Of a DNA stretch of 64,000 nucleotides, positions 46,066 through 57,933 are shown piece after piece. This DNA comes from Eublepharis macularius (taxonomy: Eukaryota > Chordata > Lepidosauria > Squamata > Eublepharidae). The notes under the pieces are model-generated. The model made no database searches and was not told the DNA's origin. It saw only the letters and a program-made list of their open reading frames with translations. The position numbers and the translations under genes were made by a program. Where the stretch lies: assembly GCF_028583425.1 (NCBI RefSeq), contig NC_072791.1:191494311-191558310 (forward strand), read 5' to 3'. Each line of letters begins with the position of its first letter. The stretch's first letter is position 1.

Positions 46066-46660
46066 CGAGTGTGGATCATGGGCCACAGCATCGTTTACTG
46101 GGCTGCTCGTTACGCGAAGGCATCCGGCTGGGGACGTGACTTGGGCCTCGGATGAGGTGTCACCATCGACTGGTTTGGATCTAGAGGGATGACCTGGGCT
46201 GCATTGCTGCCTCGTTTTCTTCGTTTGGCACGGAAAGTGGGGCCACCAGACGCAGTTGTGTTGCAGCTTGGAGAGAACAACCTGCCACGGAGGACAAAAT
46301 TGGACGTTTTGGAGAGCATGCTGTGGGACTTGGGGGTGTTGCGGGAAAGTTATACGAAGATGATAATACTGTGGTCAGGCCTGCTAGAATGTCGTATTTG
46401 GAGGGGGGCACAGGACAATGGTAAGGTGGATTTGGCCCGACGGAGGCTGACTAAGGTGATAGGAAGATCCGTCTTGGGGGCTGGGGGGTCTAGTGATCGC
46501 GCACCCTGACATATCTTTTTGCCTGGAGGCCCTGTACCGCCCAGACGGTGTGCACCTGTCCAGCTGGGGACAGGATCTCTGGCTGCAGGATGTCCGAGAT
46601 GCAGGGTTGGGAGCATGGCGAGGAGCCATTTCGTGGCTCCTGTGGCATTTTTGGGCGTAG
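46066..46660 (+). pseudogene. SGNH-hydrolase-like domain of the Ngaro-like element
   Basis: After the recombinase the sequence encodes WIMGHSIVYWAARYAKASGW (Ser codon 46087-46089, block I), then, after a frame change near 46160, SRGMTWAALLPRF (block II Gly), VVLQLGENNL (block III, Asn 46276-46278 or 46279-46281) and, after another frame change near 46480, RPDGVHLSSWG with D-x-x-H at 46554-46565 (block V). These are the four signature blocks of SGNH/GDSL esterases. The role in the retrotransposon cycle is unknown to me. Confidence 0.75.
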
Positions 46661-47069
46661 GCCACCGATCCCTTGGGGGAAAACAGGGCCTGCGTGCACT
46701 GTTTCCCTGTAGATGGGGATCCCCATAAGGGGTCTTGGACCAGGCTTTGTAGTTGTAAGCCCAGCTCGGGGGCCAACAGAGCAAGCCTGTGTCCAGGTGA
46801 TGGGGGAACCACTCAGAGGCTACCGCCCAGTGTGGCTCCCTCAGCCGTCATCCCAGGGTTTTCCCCTTCTCAGCAGGCATGCTGAAAGGGTGAGGAGTCA
46901 TCGGCTGGCAGGCGGGTCAGCCGATGTGGGATCCATGCCCTACGCTGCCATGACTCCTACATTCTGTAATCAATAAAGTTGTGGCCTGTTTTTTCCAAAC
47001 CAGCGTCAGCGTGTTATTTTCTTGCTGGGTGAACCTGGCCATATCAAGCTGGGCACGCAACCATATTCC

Positions 47070-48015
47070 ACATGAATATATGTGCTACTATTCTCTCTTC
47101 GTTATAGAAGGGAAAAAACTGTTCAGCTTTCAATCTTATAAGATGCACAGAATATGAATCCACACATGTGAAATACATACAATTTGTGGGATTATTATAC
47201 AAACAGTTATGAAATGTAAGGTCAAAGTGACTTTTGTGTGCCTTGGGTCAACCAAGAGAATCCAGTTAGCATTTGAGTGAATCAGTTCTGGGAATACAAC
47301 GAACTTAAGTGCTGAATGCCCAGTTACTCAAACTGCACACTATTTGCTTACTATTTCAGTAAACTGAGTGTAGCATGTGTTATCCATCAACAGAAACAAA
47401 AAAGTGGCGCATTATAGCATTCTCATATAGGAGGAAGATATCTTGCACATTGGGCTTTTGCCATTATAAAATTAACTTAGCACTAAAAAGCTTTTTTTCA
47501 GTATTACAATCTGTTCTCTTATTTTACTGTTCTCAAGAACAAACACAACCAAGTGAATTCTCTTCTCTATATATATGCCTCTTGTCTTCCCAGGCACTAA
47601 GGAATTAAATATCTAACCCCGATAAAAGCTATGTTCATCATTTATAAGAACTAGAAACAAACAGGTATAGGAAATTACTTTAATGTAGAAAAACTGGAGA
47701 CTGGGAGTCCTACATGATGTAAAACTCTCAGTCATCATCTGAAACTAATTAACAAAAATTCCCTGTGTAGGGAACTGTTCCTAACATGCAAGGGGAAAAA
47801 ACCTTGGCAGCATGATAAGACATCTGTTTTCTCTTGTTCTGCAAAGATTCACAGCTAACAGACAGCCATTCAGAATCACGGGACTGAAGTGGACAGTATG
47901 GAAGATCTTCTACCAGAAGGGAACAGTGTTCATGTATACTACTACAAAACATTCACGTAATATAAACATATAAATCTGGCAACCCCAGTCAATTAAATGT
48001 ACTCAAGCACACACA
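47070..48015. other. RBMS1 intron sequence, nothing recognised
   Basis: No exon or classifiable repeat was seen between the Ngaro-like element and the LINE debris at 48020. Confidence 0.4.
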
Positions 48016-48019
48016 GGTA

Positions 48020-48330
48020 TACAGCTAAGTAAAAATTTATTTACTGAAAACATCTGTACCCCGCCTTATCTCCTCAGACTCAAGACAGCTAACAAAGGAC
48101 ACAAAGACATCGTAGTCATTTGTGAACAAGAAATAAAAGAAGGCACAGTTCAAAAATTCAGCCCGAACCATTTATTCTTCATCAAATGCACTCTGGAATA
48201 AAACTGTCTTACACGCTTTCCTAAATGCAGCCAGTAAAGTCACCCGTTATACCCACTCTAGTAGGCCATTACAGTGGTGGGACCGACCAAAGGAAAAAGC
48301 CTATAACCTAACAATTGCCACATGGACAAT
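48020..48330 (-). mobile_element. L2-like LINE 3' fragment
   Basis: TTTATTTACTGAAAACATCT followed by CCCCGCCTTATCTCCTCAGA and later AGGCCATTACAGTGGTGGGA is the reverse complement of an L2-type 3' end and terminal coding stretch. A second short 3' end of the same type lies at about 48665-48830 (ATAGCCTGCCTTTCCTGCTG). Confidence 0.5.
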
Positions 48331-49160
48331 CCTGCCAAACAGCAACTCAAATAATAGGAAAAAATACACAGCTGTGTCCTCCAGATACCTATTCAGCCCT
48401 TGTGCTGAATTTGCACTGGCACAGCACAGAAACTTCCCTACTGATGGCAACCAGGGATATGTGTTTCTTCCTCCTCCCCATCTTCAGGAAACTAGAAGCG
48501 GGAGAAGGTAATTTGCGGCTGGAGTAACTAAGCACAGACCTCGTTTCTTCATCAGGCACTTTATCCTATTATTTTTCAAACGTTCATGGGAAGTTACAGC
48601 ACTTTTTTTTAAAAGGCACAGCAATAAACTTCAAATATAAAAAGCCCAATAAGCTTTCTGCCCAGTATTTTATTTTATTTATAGCCTGCCTTTCCTGCTG
48701 AGGCTCAAGGCAGTCTACAAAATATAAAAAATCGGAAAGACCGTAAGACAACCAATGAACAAGGCAACTGGACTAGGATTACAAAATTAAACAAACCATC
48801 TACGGCAATGTATACTATGAACAATACAGAAACTGCATTAAAAAATAAAGATAAAATTTTAAAGCAGGTGATACCTACAATAAATATTGCTGTGGACTGC
48901 AAATCCTATACTAGTATAAAGATGCTACCCTGCCCCCCCCTCCACATCCTGGGCTCTTCCATTTTGCCTCGTTTCAATCTCTTTGTAAAACTGCCCTATT
49001 GAACATTACTTTTTTGTACATTGCGTGGAATGGCAGACGTATGGGTTCCTGACCTCAATGTTAAAATTCCATTTCTTTATGTACGCAACAGGTGCTCATA
49101 GCAACATTTTCACATGTGTAATCCTTAAGTAGGAACTTGGCTGTCCAGTTCTTTCATCAA

Positions 49161-49900
49161 CTACACAAAATAAAGGCACTCCTGGTTAAAGTCTATGCAA
49201 ACACACAAAGGGAAACCCTCACCCGGAGGAATACAAGAGCTGTATATATACAATGTATTTAAGGTGACAAAGTGTTAACGTTACAGAATATTAAAGTGCT
49301 AAACGCAACACTCTCAATGTGCAAATTCCTGCCAATATACAATATTATTAACAATAACAATTCATACAACAGCTCATATATACAGCACTATAATCCTAAA
49401 GCATATCAGGGTATCACGACAATAAATCCGGGAAAGAGTAATCCAACAGGTAAGTCCTTGTTCATAATATTATTTCAAAATGTCTCATATATTTCATTTC
49501 TTTTTTGCAGGTATTCAAACAAACAGCGGATGATGTTCAATACTGTCCAAGCCCAAATTGGGGCCGGCTATTAGATGACGCAGATTCCATCCCGAAGGAC
49601 TTCCTCAGGGGCGTGGATGTCGTCCACTGTAGAAATTACCGCATAATATGCACACAATTCACAAAGCCCGGAGACGGAGGAACTAGCTTGATATGCTTTA
49701 GGGGTATAGTGCTGTATATATGAGCTGTTGTATGAATTGTTATTGTTGATAATCTTGTATATTGGCAGGAATGTGCACATTGAGAGCATTGCATTTAGCA
49801 CTTCAATGTTCTGTAACTTTAACACTTTGTCACTTTAAATACATTGTGTATATACATCTCTTGTATTCCTCCTGGTGAGGGTTTCCCTTTCGTGTTTGCA
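49161..49900. mobile_element. Long inverted-repeat element with 15-bp flanking direct repeat, Penelope-like candidate
   Basis: Arms of ~200 bp (49196-49410 and about 49690-49900) are inverted copies: TGCAAACACACAAAGGGAAA and ACCCTCAC on the left mirror GTGAGGGTTTCCCTTTCGTG on the right, through ATTCATACAACAGCTCATAT. CAGTTCTTTCATCAA is repeated exactly at 49146-49160 and 49901-49915. The centre has an intron-like GTAAGT...TTTTTTGCAG (49450-49510). On the minus strand there is a degenerate hammerhead-like motif (CCTGAGGA, GTCCTTCGGGA; 49584-49610). That combination recalls Penelope-like elements, but I see no RT or GIY-YIG sequence. Confidence 0.55.
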
Positions 49901-50489
49901 CAGTTCTTTCATCAAGCAGACGGCGCAAATTTAATACCCACCAGACTCTTCAACATTGTGCCTGAGAATCAGAATTCTGTTCCTGAGTAACTATGGCATC
50001 ACATATAATTCCTTCCTCTTAAGCAAGCTTAGCAGATTTAAAAGGATGTTGGAGTAAACTCTAAAAAGGCTGCTGGAGTAAAGACAAGCAAGTAAAACAC
50101 CACGAAGACCCATAACAATTTCATGGATTAAGGGGCAGGGACAGAAATGGAATTTAGCAGCACATCCTCTACTGCCAATCCCTCTCCCTTCTGAGCCAAA
50201 TGATTATATGGTGAGCTCAAGAAGAAGAGTCCGGGAAGCACTGACCTTAGAGGATGTGCAGAACGTGGTATACATCTGACCCATGCCACAACGTGCATCT
50301 CCTTTAAGACCAACTCCCTAAGGTTAACCCTCCACTGGACCCCTTCAGCAGGGCTAATCTCTGAGAAGTTGATTTGAAGAGATGAGGACTGGAGGCCACG
50401 GGTGAGAGAATACATAGCCCCTTTAAGTCCAGTTCCTTTAAATGTGAAATTGTCAGGATGAAGGGAAGCAAGGCCCAAATTCCCTGCTT

Positions 50490-50605
50490 CCCTTTGGCTT
50501 TTCTAAACTCTAAAATATTTTAATGTGGTTTTATTACATGTTACCCACTCTAAGCCTGCTTGCAGGGAGACAGAACTATAAATTTAATAAGTAAAATAAA
50601 AGATA
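50490..50605 (+). mobile_element. LINE 3'-UTR fragment
   Basis: TTACCCACTCTAAGCCTGCT then TGCAGGGAGACAGAACTATA and an AATTTAATAAGTAAAATAAA tail form an L2/CR1-type 3' end in plus orientation. The coding part is not recognisable. Confidence 0.45.
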
Positions 50606-50609
50606 AAAT

Positions 50610-51900
50610 AGTTCTAGTCAGTCAGACAGCACACATGTACAGTCCTAAGCACCTGCTTGTTGTTTCAGCTTGGAAATTGGTGCATGTGTGTTCTTTATAA
50701 TGTTCTTTATAATGGTGGTGATGGGGGTCTCAGAACACAGTATCTTGCCCTATCCTTCCTTCCATTTAAGCTTTAAAGTCGGACATAATAATCTCACAAA
50801 TTATTATAAAGCAGTTGTTTTCTGTAGCCAAATGTTTTATCTCTTTAATTGCATTTAAAATTGTATTTTAGATTTTGCTTTTAGTGTGAACTGAGTACTC
50901 ACTGGTGGTTTAGAAGCAGCAGGCTAGAAATTACATGCCAGCATGTTTTAAAATTGTATTTTGTAATGATTTTCAGTAAATAGCTAACTTTTAGTGAACA
51001 AGAAATCAGGTGTGACAATACTATGAAAATCAAATCTTGCATATTAGGAGACACAATCAGAAAGAAAATGTCGACAAAAAAAAGTTAATGTTGTCTTCCA
51101 ATATTTTAAGCAAGAATGGAAGATACAGTCATATATAAACAGGGAGATGTAGGAAAAAATAACAAGTTTATTTACAATTGCTTGCTTGGCTGTTTCATTT
51201 GGGATTTTTTTCTTGCCACTTTCCCAAGAGTGGTACATGAATATCAACGTATATTTTGGACAAAAGATGCCCATGTAGTATAATATTATTTTTGTCTTCC
51301 CCATGATCTTGTTTCATAAACAATACTCACTGAGGAACAAGGCAGGAAGCAGCTCTCTCTGAAACTGGAGTTTTGAGCACATTGAAGGGATTAGGCTCAA
51401 GCAGTTTCTGTACTTCCAACTCCACACTGGTCACAGAAAATCTACTGCTACAAACGCCTTAACCGCACAAGGTCCCTCAATTCCATTTTACTATGGAATC
51501 ATTTGCGCTGTTGCTGTAAAACTCTCTTTAAAGAGACAAATGGTGTACCATTCAATACCATTCTTAGATCGATGTATGTACACAAAAGACAGCCTTCGCC
51601 TCACGATTATAGTAGCATTCAAACAAGACAAGAAGCATGGCTGAAAGAAGCCTTTATGTCTTGCCAGATCATGGTACAAGAACACAGTTGAGCAAATTTG
51701 AAACAGAGTTTCTTTTCAGTTTCTTAGAATGGAGACATTCCTAAGTGCCTTTTGGACAAGAAGACAACCCTTTGTATGAAGATGTCATTCAGAGCTTTGT
51801 TAAGGAAACAATATGGTGAAGTGTTAGGAGGCTCTAGATCCATTCTATTAACTTTATTTGAGGGGACCACAACAAGCTCAAAAGCTTACGCATGAAAAAT
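50610..51900. other. RBMS1 intron sequence, nothing recognised
   Basis: AT-rich sequence without a classifiable repeat or conserved exon. Confidence 0.4.
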
Positions 51901-52112
51901 TAAACACAAATTATTTGCAGAAGTACTTTTAATTACCATTAAGCTACTTTATGCACACGGCAATTAATACTAAACTCTCTCTGCCATTTGTACATTATGT
52001 TAATATGGATGTGAAGTGTGCTGGGGCAGATAATGTAAGACTAGAGGTACATACCAATGGTGCAGGAGTTCATACAACAGAAAGCCTGTCACAGAGTACG
52101 TATCCCTGTAAG

Positions 52113-52335
52113 CAGGGCTTTTTTTCAGCGGGAACGTGGTGGAACGGAGTTCCGGAACCTCTTGAAAATGGTCACATGGCTGGTGGCCCCGCCCCCAATC
52201 TCCAGACAGAGGGGAGTTGCGATTGCCCTCCCCTCTCTCTGGAAATCAGGGGGCGGGGCCACTGGCCATGTGACCATTTTCTCCCAGGGCAACCCACTGA
52301 GTTCCACCACCTCTTTTCCCAGGAAAAAAGCCCTG
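52113..52335. mobile_element. Palindromic hAT-type MITE with 8-bp TSD
   Basis: The element begins CAGGGCTTTTTTTCAGCG and ends CCAGGAAAAAAGCCCTG. Flanks CCTGTAAG (52105-52112) and CCTGCAAG (52336-52343) differ at one base. The arms contain the complementary GGCTGGTGGCCCCGCCCCC and GGGGGCGGGGCCACTGGCC. It is the same family as 2759-3018 but shorter in the middle. The 146- and 99-codon open frames across it are artefacts of the palindrome. Confidence 0.82.
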
Positions 52336-52783
52336 CCTGCAAGTGCTCTGTGCTAGACAACTGGTCTGCTAACATTTTACAAAGGTCATAACACAGTCTA
52401 TCAGAAAGAAAGATGCAACATCAGAATGGAAAGTAAAATGCCCAATTCAAGTTACTGTAACAAATTCCACTGATAAATCTAAGGTGTACCCATAAAAACC
52501 TCCACCCCAATTTCTAAAAGCACACACATGTATATTCTAAGAGGAGTACTTACATATAATTACTGGCCAGACAAACAATAAAAATAATCTTAATATTAAC
52601 AAACACTGTCTCCTGAGATGATATGGTTGTCATCTGGAAACTTGACATTTGTGCATTTAATAATTATTTTAATTAGGATATAATTCTATTTTGAAGGGGG
52701 GGGGAAACCAATCCTAAAACAAATTGCATTGAATATAAGTTAAGACACGACATTAAAGAATGAGTAAACTATTTGTGTTTAAA

Positions 52784-53060
52784 AGGCGCAGTGGTTAAGT
52801 GGTTGGGCTGTAAATCAGCACTCTGCTGGTTCAGATCTCACTACTGCCATGAGCTCAGCAGAGCTTTGCTTTTTTATCTTCCACTTGAAGCCAGCTGGGT
52901 GACCTTGGGTCAAGTCACAGCTCTTCCAGAACTCTCTCAGCCCCACCCACCTCACGGTGATTGTTGTGGGGATGATAACAACATACTTTGTAAACCACTC
53001 TTAGTGGATGTTAAGTTGTCCCAAAGGACGGTATACAAATTGAATGTTGTTGCTGTTGTT
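52784..53060 (+). mobile_element. tRNA-derived SINE
   Basis: The head GCGCAGTGGTTAAGTGGTTG and a B-box-like GGTTCAGATCTCACT are followed by AGCCAGCTGGGTGACCTTGG. The tail is GTTGTCCCAAAGGACGGTAT then ACAAATTGAATGTTGTTGCTG. The tail is shared with the minus-strand SINEs, but the tRNA-like head differs (CTACTGCCATGAGCTC), marking a second subfamily, also seen at 54551-54768. Confidence 0.8.
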
Positions 53061-53069
53061 AATTTGTGT

Positions 53070-54540
53070 TCTACCATACCTTATTCCATTTTTGATGGAT
53101 AGGGTCTTAAAACTATGCCAGTTGTTGACTACTATTAGTTTTGCTGTGGTCAACAAATCAATTATCCTGTAATTATAAAGGCCTGAGAAATGATCTTTCA
53201 AAAACAAAAACAGAATGTTGGATTTAATGGTTGGTTGTACCCTACCATTCTATTTATTTTGCTTATGACTTTCCCCCAAAACATACATACCTAGGTCATT
53301 CCTACCACCTACACCCAAAACCTATCATCTCCCATGGTAGTGACAGTTGTTGTTTTAAATTCTATTCAACTTTAGAGGAGCAGCAAAGAATCATATAATA
53401 ATTTTACTTCATGGAACCAGAAACAGGAAAAACAAACACCCTATGCTTGTGTTGTGAAAATGTCTGAACAGTCAGATCCTTTAAAACATTAGCCTAACAT
53501 TTTATCCTGAAGAATTTTGAAAGCATTACCCACATCAACATCTTTTATTATTAAAAAAGATACTCCTTTGACAATAAACCTTTTGACCTCTGAGTAGTAA
53601 AGCTACTAATACTGATGCAACTTCAAAGACTTATCTTAGCCAGACAAAACAACTAATACCAACAAGCATATGCACTGGAACATTGTTTCTTGATATAGGT
53701 TAGTAAGCAGCACGCTCAAACTGAGAGCCTCCTACCCATTATCTTTTGCTGCAAGTGAATATCTAATATTTTAAAATGTGGAGGGCTATTATATATCAAA
53801 GCAGTGTTTGAAACCCTGACCTTTTAGAACTGCAATCGGCTAAGAATCCCTCAAAATGTACAAATATAAGAGAGGCCTGAGTAAATTACTTTTATATATA
53901 CAAAGAGTAACCTTCTATTATACATATCACATTTTAGAATGGTCTACCTTGATGTCAGTATAGAGAGGTGGGGAAAAGAATTAAATGCACATTTCAAAGT
54001 TTAAAAAAATCTGAAGAGAGACTATTGATGTTTCTTCATAATCTTTACCACTAAAACATAAAACGTATTCTCTTTGCCACTACAATTTATGAAAACATAA
54101 GCTACATTAAAAATCCTAATTTTGGCCTCCATGATTACTTATATACTAATTAATTATGCACACTACCACTGCACTAAGGTAGTCCAATACACCAAATCAC
54201 ACCGTAAAATGTTTACTGACGTCTGAAAGGACAACTGTGCAACATCAGTATAACTTTACTCCCCAACTTAGTTTTTATGTTACTTTAGCAGCAGGGGAGT
54301 AGTGCCCTCCCATCGTAAGAGCCTCTGGACTAGATGGGAAAAGTCCATGTTGCGGTTCTTCTTCATTCAGTTCCTCCTCTGAAAACTCAGGATAGTGTCA
54401 CTGTAGAAGGTGCTGCAACATGTCTTCTTTAATCTAGTCCTAAGCTTCTACAATACCCAAACAGGTCAGGATATGATGGGTGTTATGGCTCTTATGCAAA
54501 CACAGTATGCACTCAAGAGGATACATCTAGTACTGCTGGA
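53070..54540. other. RBMS1 intron sequence, nothing recognised
   Basis: AT-rich sequence with no classifiable element or exon-like block. Confidence 0.4.
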
Positions 54541-54550
54541 TGAGAATGCT

Positions 54551-54768
54551 GCACCACAGTGGTTAAGTGGCTGGGATGTGAATCAGCACCTCTGCTGGTT
54601 GGAATCCCACTACTGCCATGAGCTCAAGCAGCCTTAGTTAAGTCACTCCCCTCAGCCCCAGCTGTTTTGTGGGGATAATAACAACACTGACTTTGTTCAC
54701 TGCTGAGTGGGGCATTAATCTGTCTAGAAGAGCAGCATATAAGCAAAGTTATTATTATTATTATTATA
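54551..54768 (+). mobile_element. tRNA-derived SINE, partly deleted
   Basis: The head ACCACAGTGGTTAAGTGGCT and CTACTGCCATGAGCTCAAGC match the 52784 copy. Internal sequence is shortened, and the 3' end is GCAGCATATAAGCAAAGTTA with a (TTA)n tail. Confidence 0.7.
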
Positions 54769-54779
54769 TAGGGCCAAGT

Positions 54780-57700
54780 AATTTGAAAAGGCATTTGTGG
54801 AGTTATAGCATACTATTAGATTGAGCCATTGTAACTGAGGTGTTGTTCTCACCTACGTCTACTGATGGCAGCCAGGACTGAATGCTACTGTATACAATAA
54901 AAAGAAGTTTTCACATACCAAACATAGCTTTCTCTGCATGCCATAAACCGTTCAACTCTACTCAGCTAGTTCTCTGTGTGAAGTAAATAAGTTTCCCTTT
55001 CTTCCTCCTTTTTTGTCTGCTGGTAGGAATGTAGCAACTCAGTCTAAATGACTGTGGAGTTAGATGCTTTATCTTTACCACGGGCCATAAACAGTGTTCA
55101 TAATATAAACACCACATGCTTCACTCAAGTTAAGATATATCTCTACGTCTATATCTAGATTTAAAAGAATTACTAATTGCCTTTTAAAAATATATCCTGC
55201 ACAAATCAGTAATATAACTGGGAAAGCTTCCAGACACTGATAATTAAAAAGAGATTCAAAAGTACATTAAAAAGGACTATAAGATCAGCAATAAAGCCAC
55301 TGACATAGCAGACCTAGCTTCAGATTTGCAGTGACCCATGAAGCTAACTGGGTGAACATGAGCTAGCCAATCTCTCTTAGTCCAATCCTATCTCACAGGT
55401 CTAGTCTGAGAATAAAATGCAAGAAGGAAGAATCGTGGGCCTGCCCTGCCCTTCTTAGAGGAAAAACAGGATAATAATGTGACAGATCTGAATATTAAAA
55501 TCCAACAATTAACTTCTCTCTCCCTACAATTTGAGAAATTTAAGGAAAGAACAGTTACGTAGTCAGCGGGAGAATAGAAAGTTTGGGGGCAACCCACAAT
55601 TTCTGGAACACACACACAGTTGCTTTTAAAACCCATATTAAGGGATTCAACAGCACTGAAGCCAACTGTACAAGAATTCCAGTTTTTGCTTCATCCATAC
55701 ATTTTACTGTCCCATACAGATATTAAATATTATGACACACAGACCTACAGAATAACTATACACTAGAGAAAGACTCTACTAATAGCATGTGTGTATGCAT
55801 GTGGTAAAATGTGTACTGAGTCATTAACACATGGCTTTCATTTTGCTGCTGTGGAGCTCGTCCAAGGACATTTCAGCTTATCAGCTGCATGGTTTCTCAC
55901 TTAAGAAACTGGAAAAATAGTCTCAGTTGAAGAAAAAAAGATCATCCATGCCTACAAAACTCTCAAGGATAAACAGAAATGATACTAGAAGAGTGCTAGG
56001 CCTGGTTCTCATACTAGTCAACGTAGTACTAAATGTTAAAACTTGGCAGGATTAATTTTAGGAATGACTGCAGATTTTCTACACAAAATAATGCGTATTT
56101 TGTCAGCAAGGGATTCAACTAAAACAGCTCTTTTAACAAAAGGTAATCTAATGTCAACTAAGCCAATAACTATAAATTTCATTACCTATCTTTTTTGTAC
56201 CATTCAGATTGTGTAAAATTAAAGGCCTAGTACCCTTAAGTAATTTTGCCTATTGTATGGCTTGGACTTTACTAAGATTCACACTCTTCATTTTCTACCT
56301 GCTTCAGGACACATCATAGATACAAACAGGCAAAGTAATACTGGAAACCCTTGAGGGAAAAACATGTACAACTGAAGCGTCTTTTCCAGTTATATGCCGT
56401 TTAAAATTCTGAGAAAATGGCAGGGAATTTCTATTTAATGGCAAACAGATTCTTGAATAGTCCTTCCAGTTCTTTTGTTCTTTCCACCACTTTACAAGCA
56501 TTAAATTCTGTAAAAGAGAAGGACTTGCAATATTCCTTCGAGTACAGCATTCCTTGGATGACATCATACCACATTTGGTGTTCCTATGATTTCCAAGAAC
56601 TCCCCTCTCACTGACATCAGCCTTCAAGTCTCTAGACTATATTTCCAAGCAATCTTCTTTTATTGTATTTGTGATTCTCATAAGAAATGTCCTCTTTAAC
56701 TTATAGCTATAATGCTTACGATTCATGTGGCCTAAGCCACATGAAAAAAAGATTCTGCTGAGGACAACTGTATTAGTGATCTTATCAGGAAAGCCAATGA
56801 TTCAATATGAACAGCAAAGCAGCTGATTTTTTACTTTTGGCCACTAAGATACATGCTATGTTTCACTGTCCTACAGGCAGACGTTTAGGACTTGTAGATC
56901 ATCACTGCTGTCATTTAGTTAGTTTGCATTTTTCCAGTGTGCTCTGTGTGTCAGCTAAAAGTAGTATGCTGCTCCAGAGGCAAATGTTCACTGGTTCTTC
57001 CAGTGAACTACTATGAATCTATACTAACCAAATTTAACTCACCTGAGAGGGGTATTGTTAAAGGTTATACTTGCCCACTGTATTATGCCTTGATCCATGA
57101 ATGCAAATTTCTTAAAGCTAACAGTGAAGGCGAATATTAAGTACAAATTAAATGGTCCATTTAATGGTCCACTACATGCAAGGACTTATAGGTGCAGGCT
57201 ATCATCGGTGCAGATGGATTGTACACTTTGAAGATTTTCGGTACTAAAGTACTGGCTTCTTACTACAATTAATGCAGAATTTTAATTCACTCAACTTGAC
57301 AAGCTTCAATATGATTATATTTAAATAAAATTTCAAAATCCTGCAATTTATTTTATTGGAAGCAGTAAGGTACATAAGTTATGTCACCAGAACTCAACAC
57401 AAACTTAACTGAATTGTGAATTTCAGACACTGATTATGTTCTTATTATCTAGTAGTATTAATTGCTGCAAGATGTGCTGGTGGACTAACCGGGGTTTGAT
57501 TTGCTGTTGAAATTAATAAACCCCCGTTTGCCAAGTGGCATTGCAACTGTCTGAACACAGAGATGGCAACATAGGAAGGAAGTTCTGCATTTCAGAATGT
57601 GGTTTAAAAAAGCAAGTATTAGAAAAACAGGGGTTTATACAGAGCCAGGGGTTTGTTATTAAGCCTGGCAAGAGTATTTCGCACAAACCACAGGTTAAAC

Positions 57701-57835
57701 CATCTATGCTTTATACTGATGTCTGAATGCAGCTGATGTGGGACTAGATGGACTCTTTGTCTGATCCTGCTGGATTCCACTTATGTGCATCACAGGGCAA
57801 TGCTTGGGTTTCTTTCAGAGGCTGCAGTACATTTA
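54780..57835. other. RBMS1 intron sequence, nothing recognised
   Basis: About 3 kb with no identified repeat family, immediately 3' (in gene direction) of the RRM1 exon at 57842. No additional exon-like conserved frame was found. Confidence 0.4.
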
Positions 57836-57841
57836 TCTTAC

Positions 57842-57933
57842 CTTTGCCATCTGTGCTTGAACTCCGCTGGCCTTCAGAGCAGATACTGCCTTCTGAGCAG
57901 CTGCTGGACTATCAAAGTCTACAAAACCATAAC
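57842..57933 (-). CDS. RBMS1: RBMS1 exon, RRM1 RNP1 and C-terminal part
   Basis: The 92-nt exon completes glycine and reads [16 protein letters not shown] and onward to QAQMAK. The (K)GYGFVDF block is the RNP1 motif of RRM1, whose aromatic residues stack on nucleobases in this family. It is bounded by a TTGCAG acceptor and an AAG/GTAAG donor. It ends in phase 0 and is followed in the transcript by an 18.6-kb intron. Confidence 0.96.

Larger units (their letters stand above)
44067..47065 (+). mobile_element. Ngaro-type tyrosine-recombinase retrotransposon, 5' truncated
   Basis: In order on the plus strand: reverse transcriptase from motif AMPMGCSVAC onward with YLDD; RNase H; tyrosine recombinase; and an SGNH-hydrolase-like domain, then an AATAAA (46972) and an untranslated end. 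This layout fits Ngaro-like members of the DIRS order rather than DIRS1, which carries a methyltransferase instead. The 5' part (gag and RT N-terminus) is missing. Several frameshifts and a lost recombinase arginine make it inactive. It is GC-richer than the host intron. Confidence 0.82.

Noticed and set aside
52057..52391. Overlapping 99-146-codon frames on both strands
   Set aside because: The frames cross a palindromic hAT MITE. Mirror-image reading frames are expected there and carry no protein signature.
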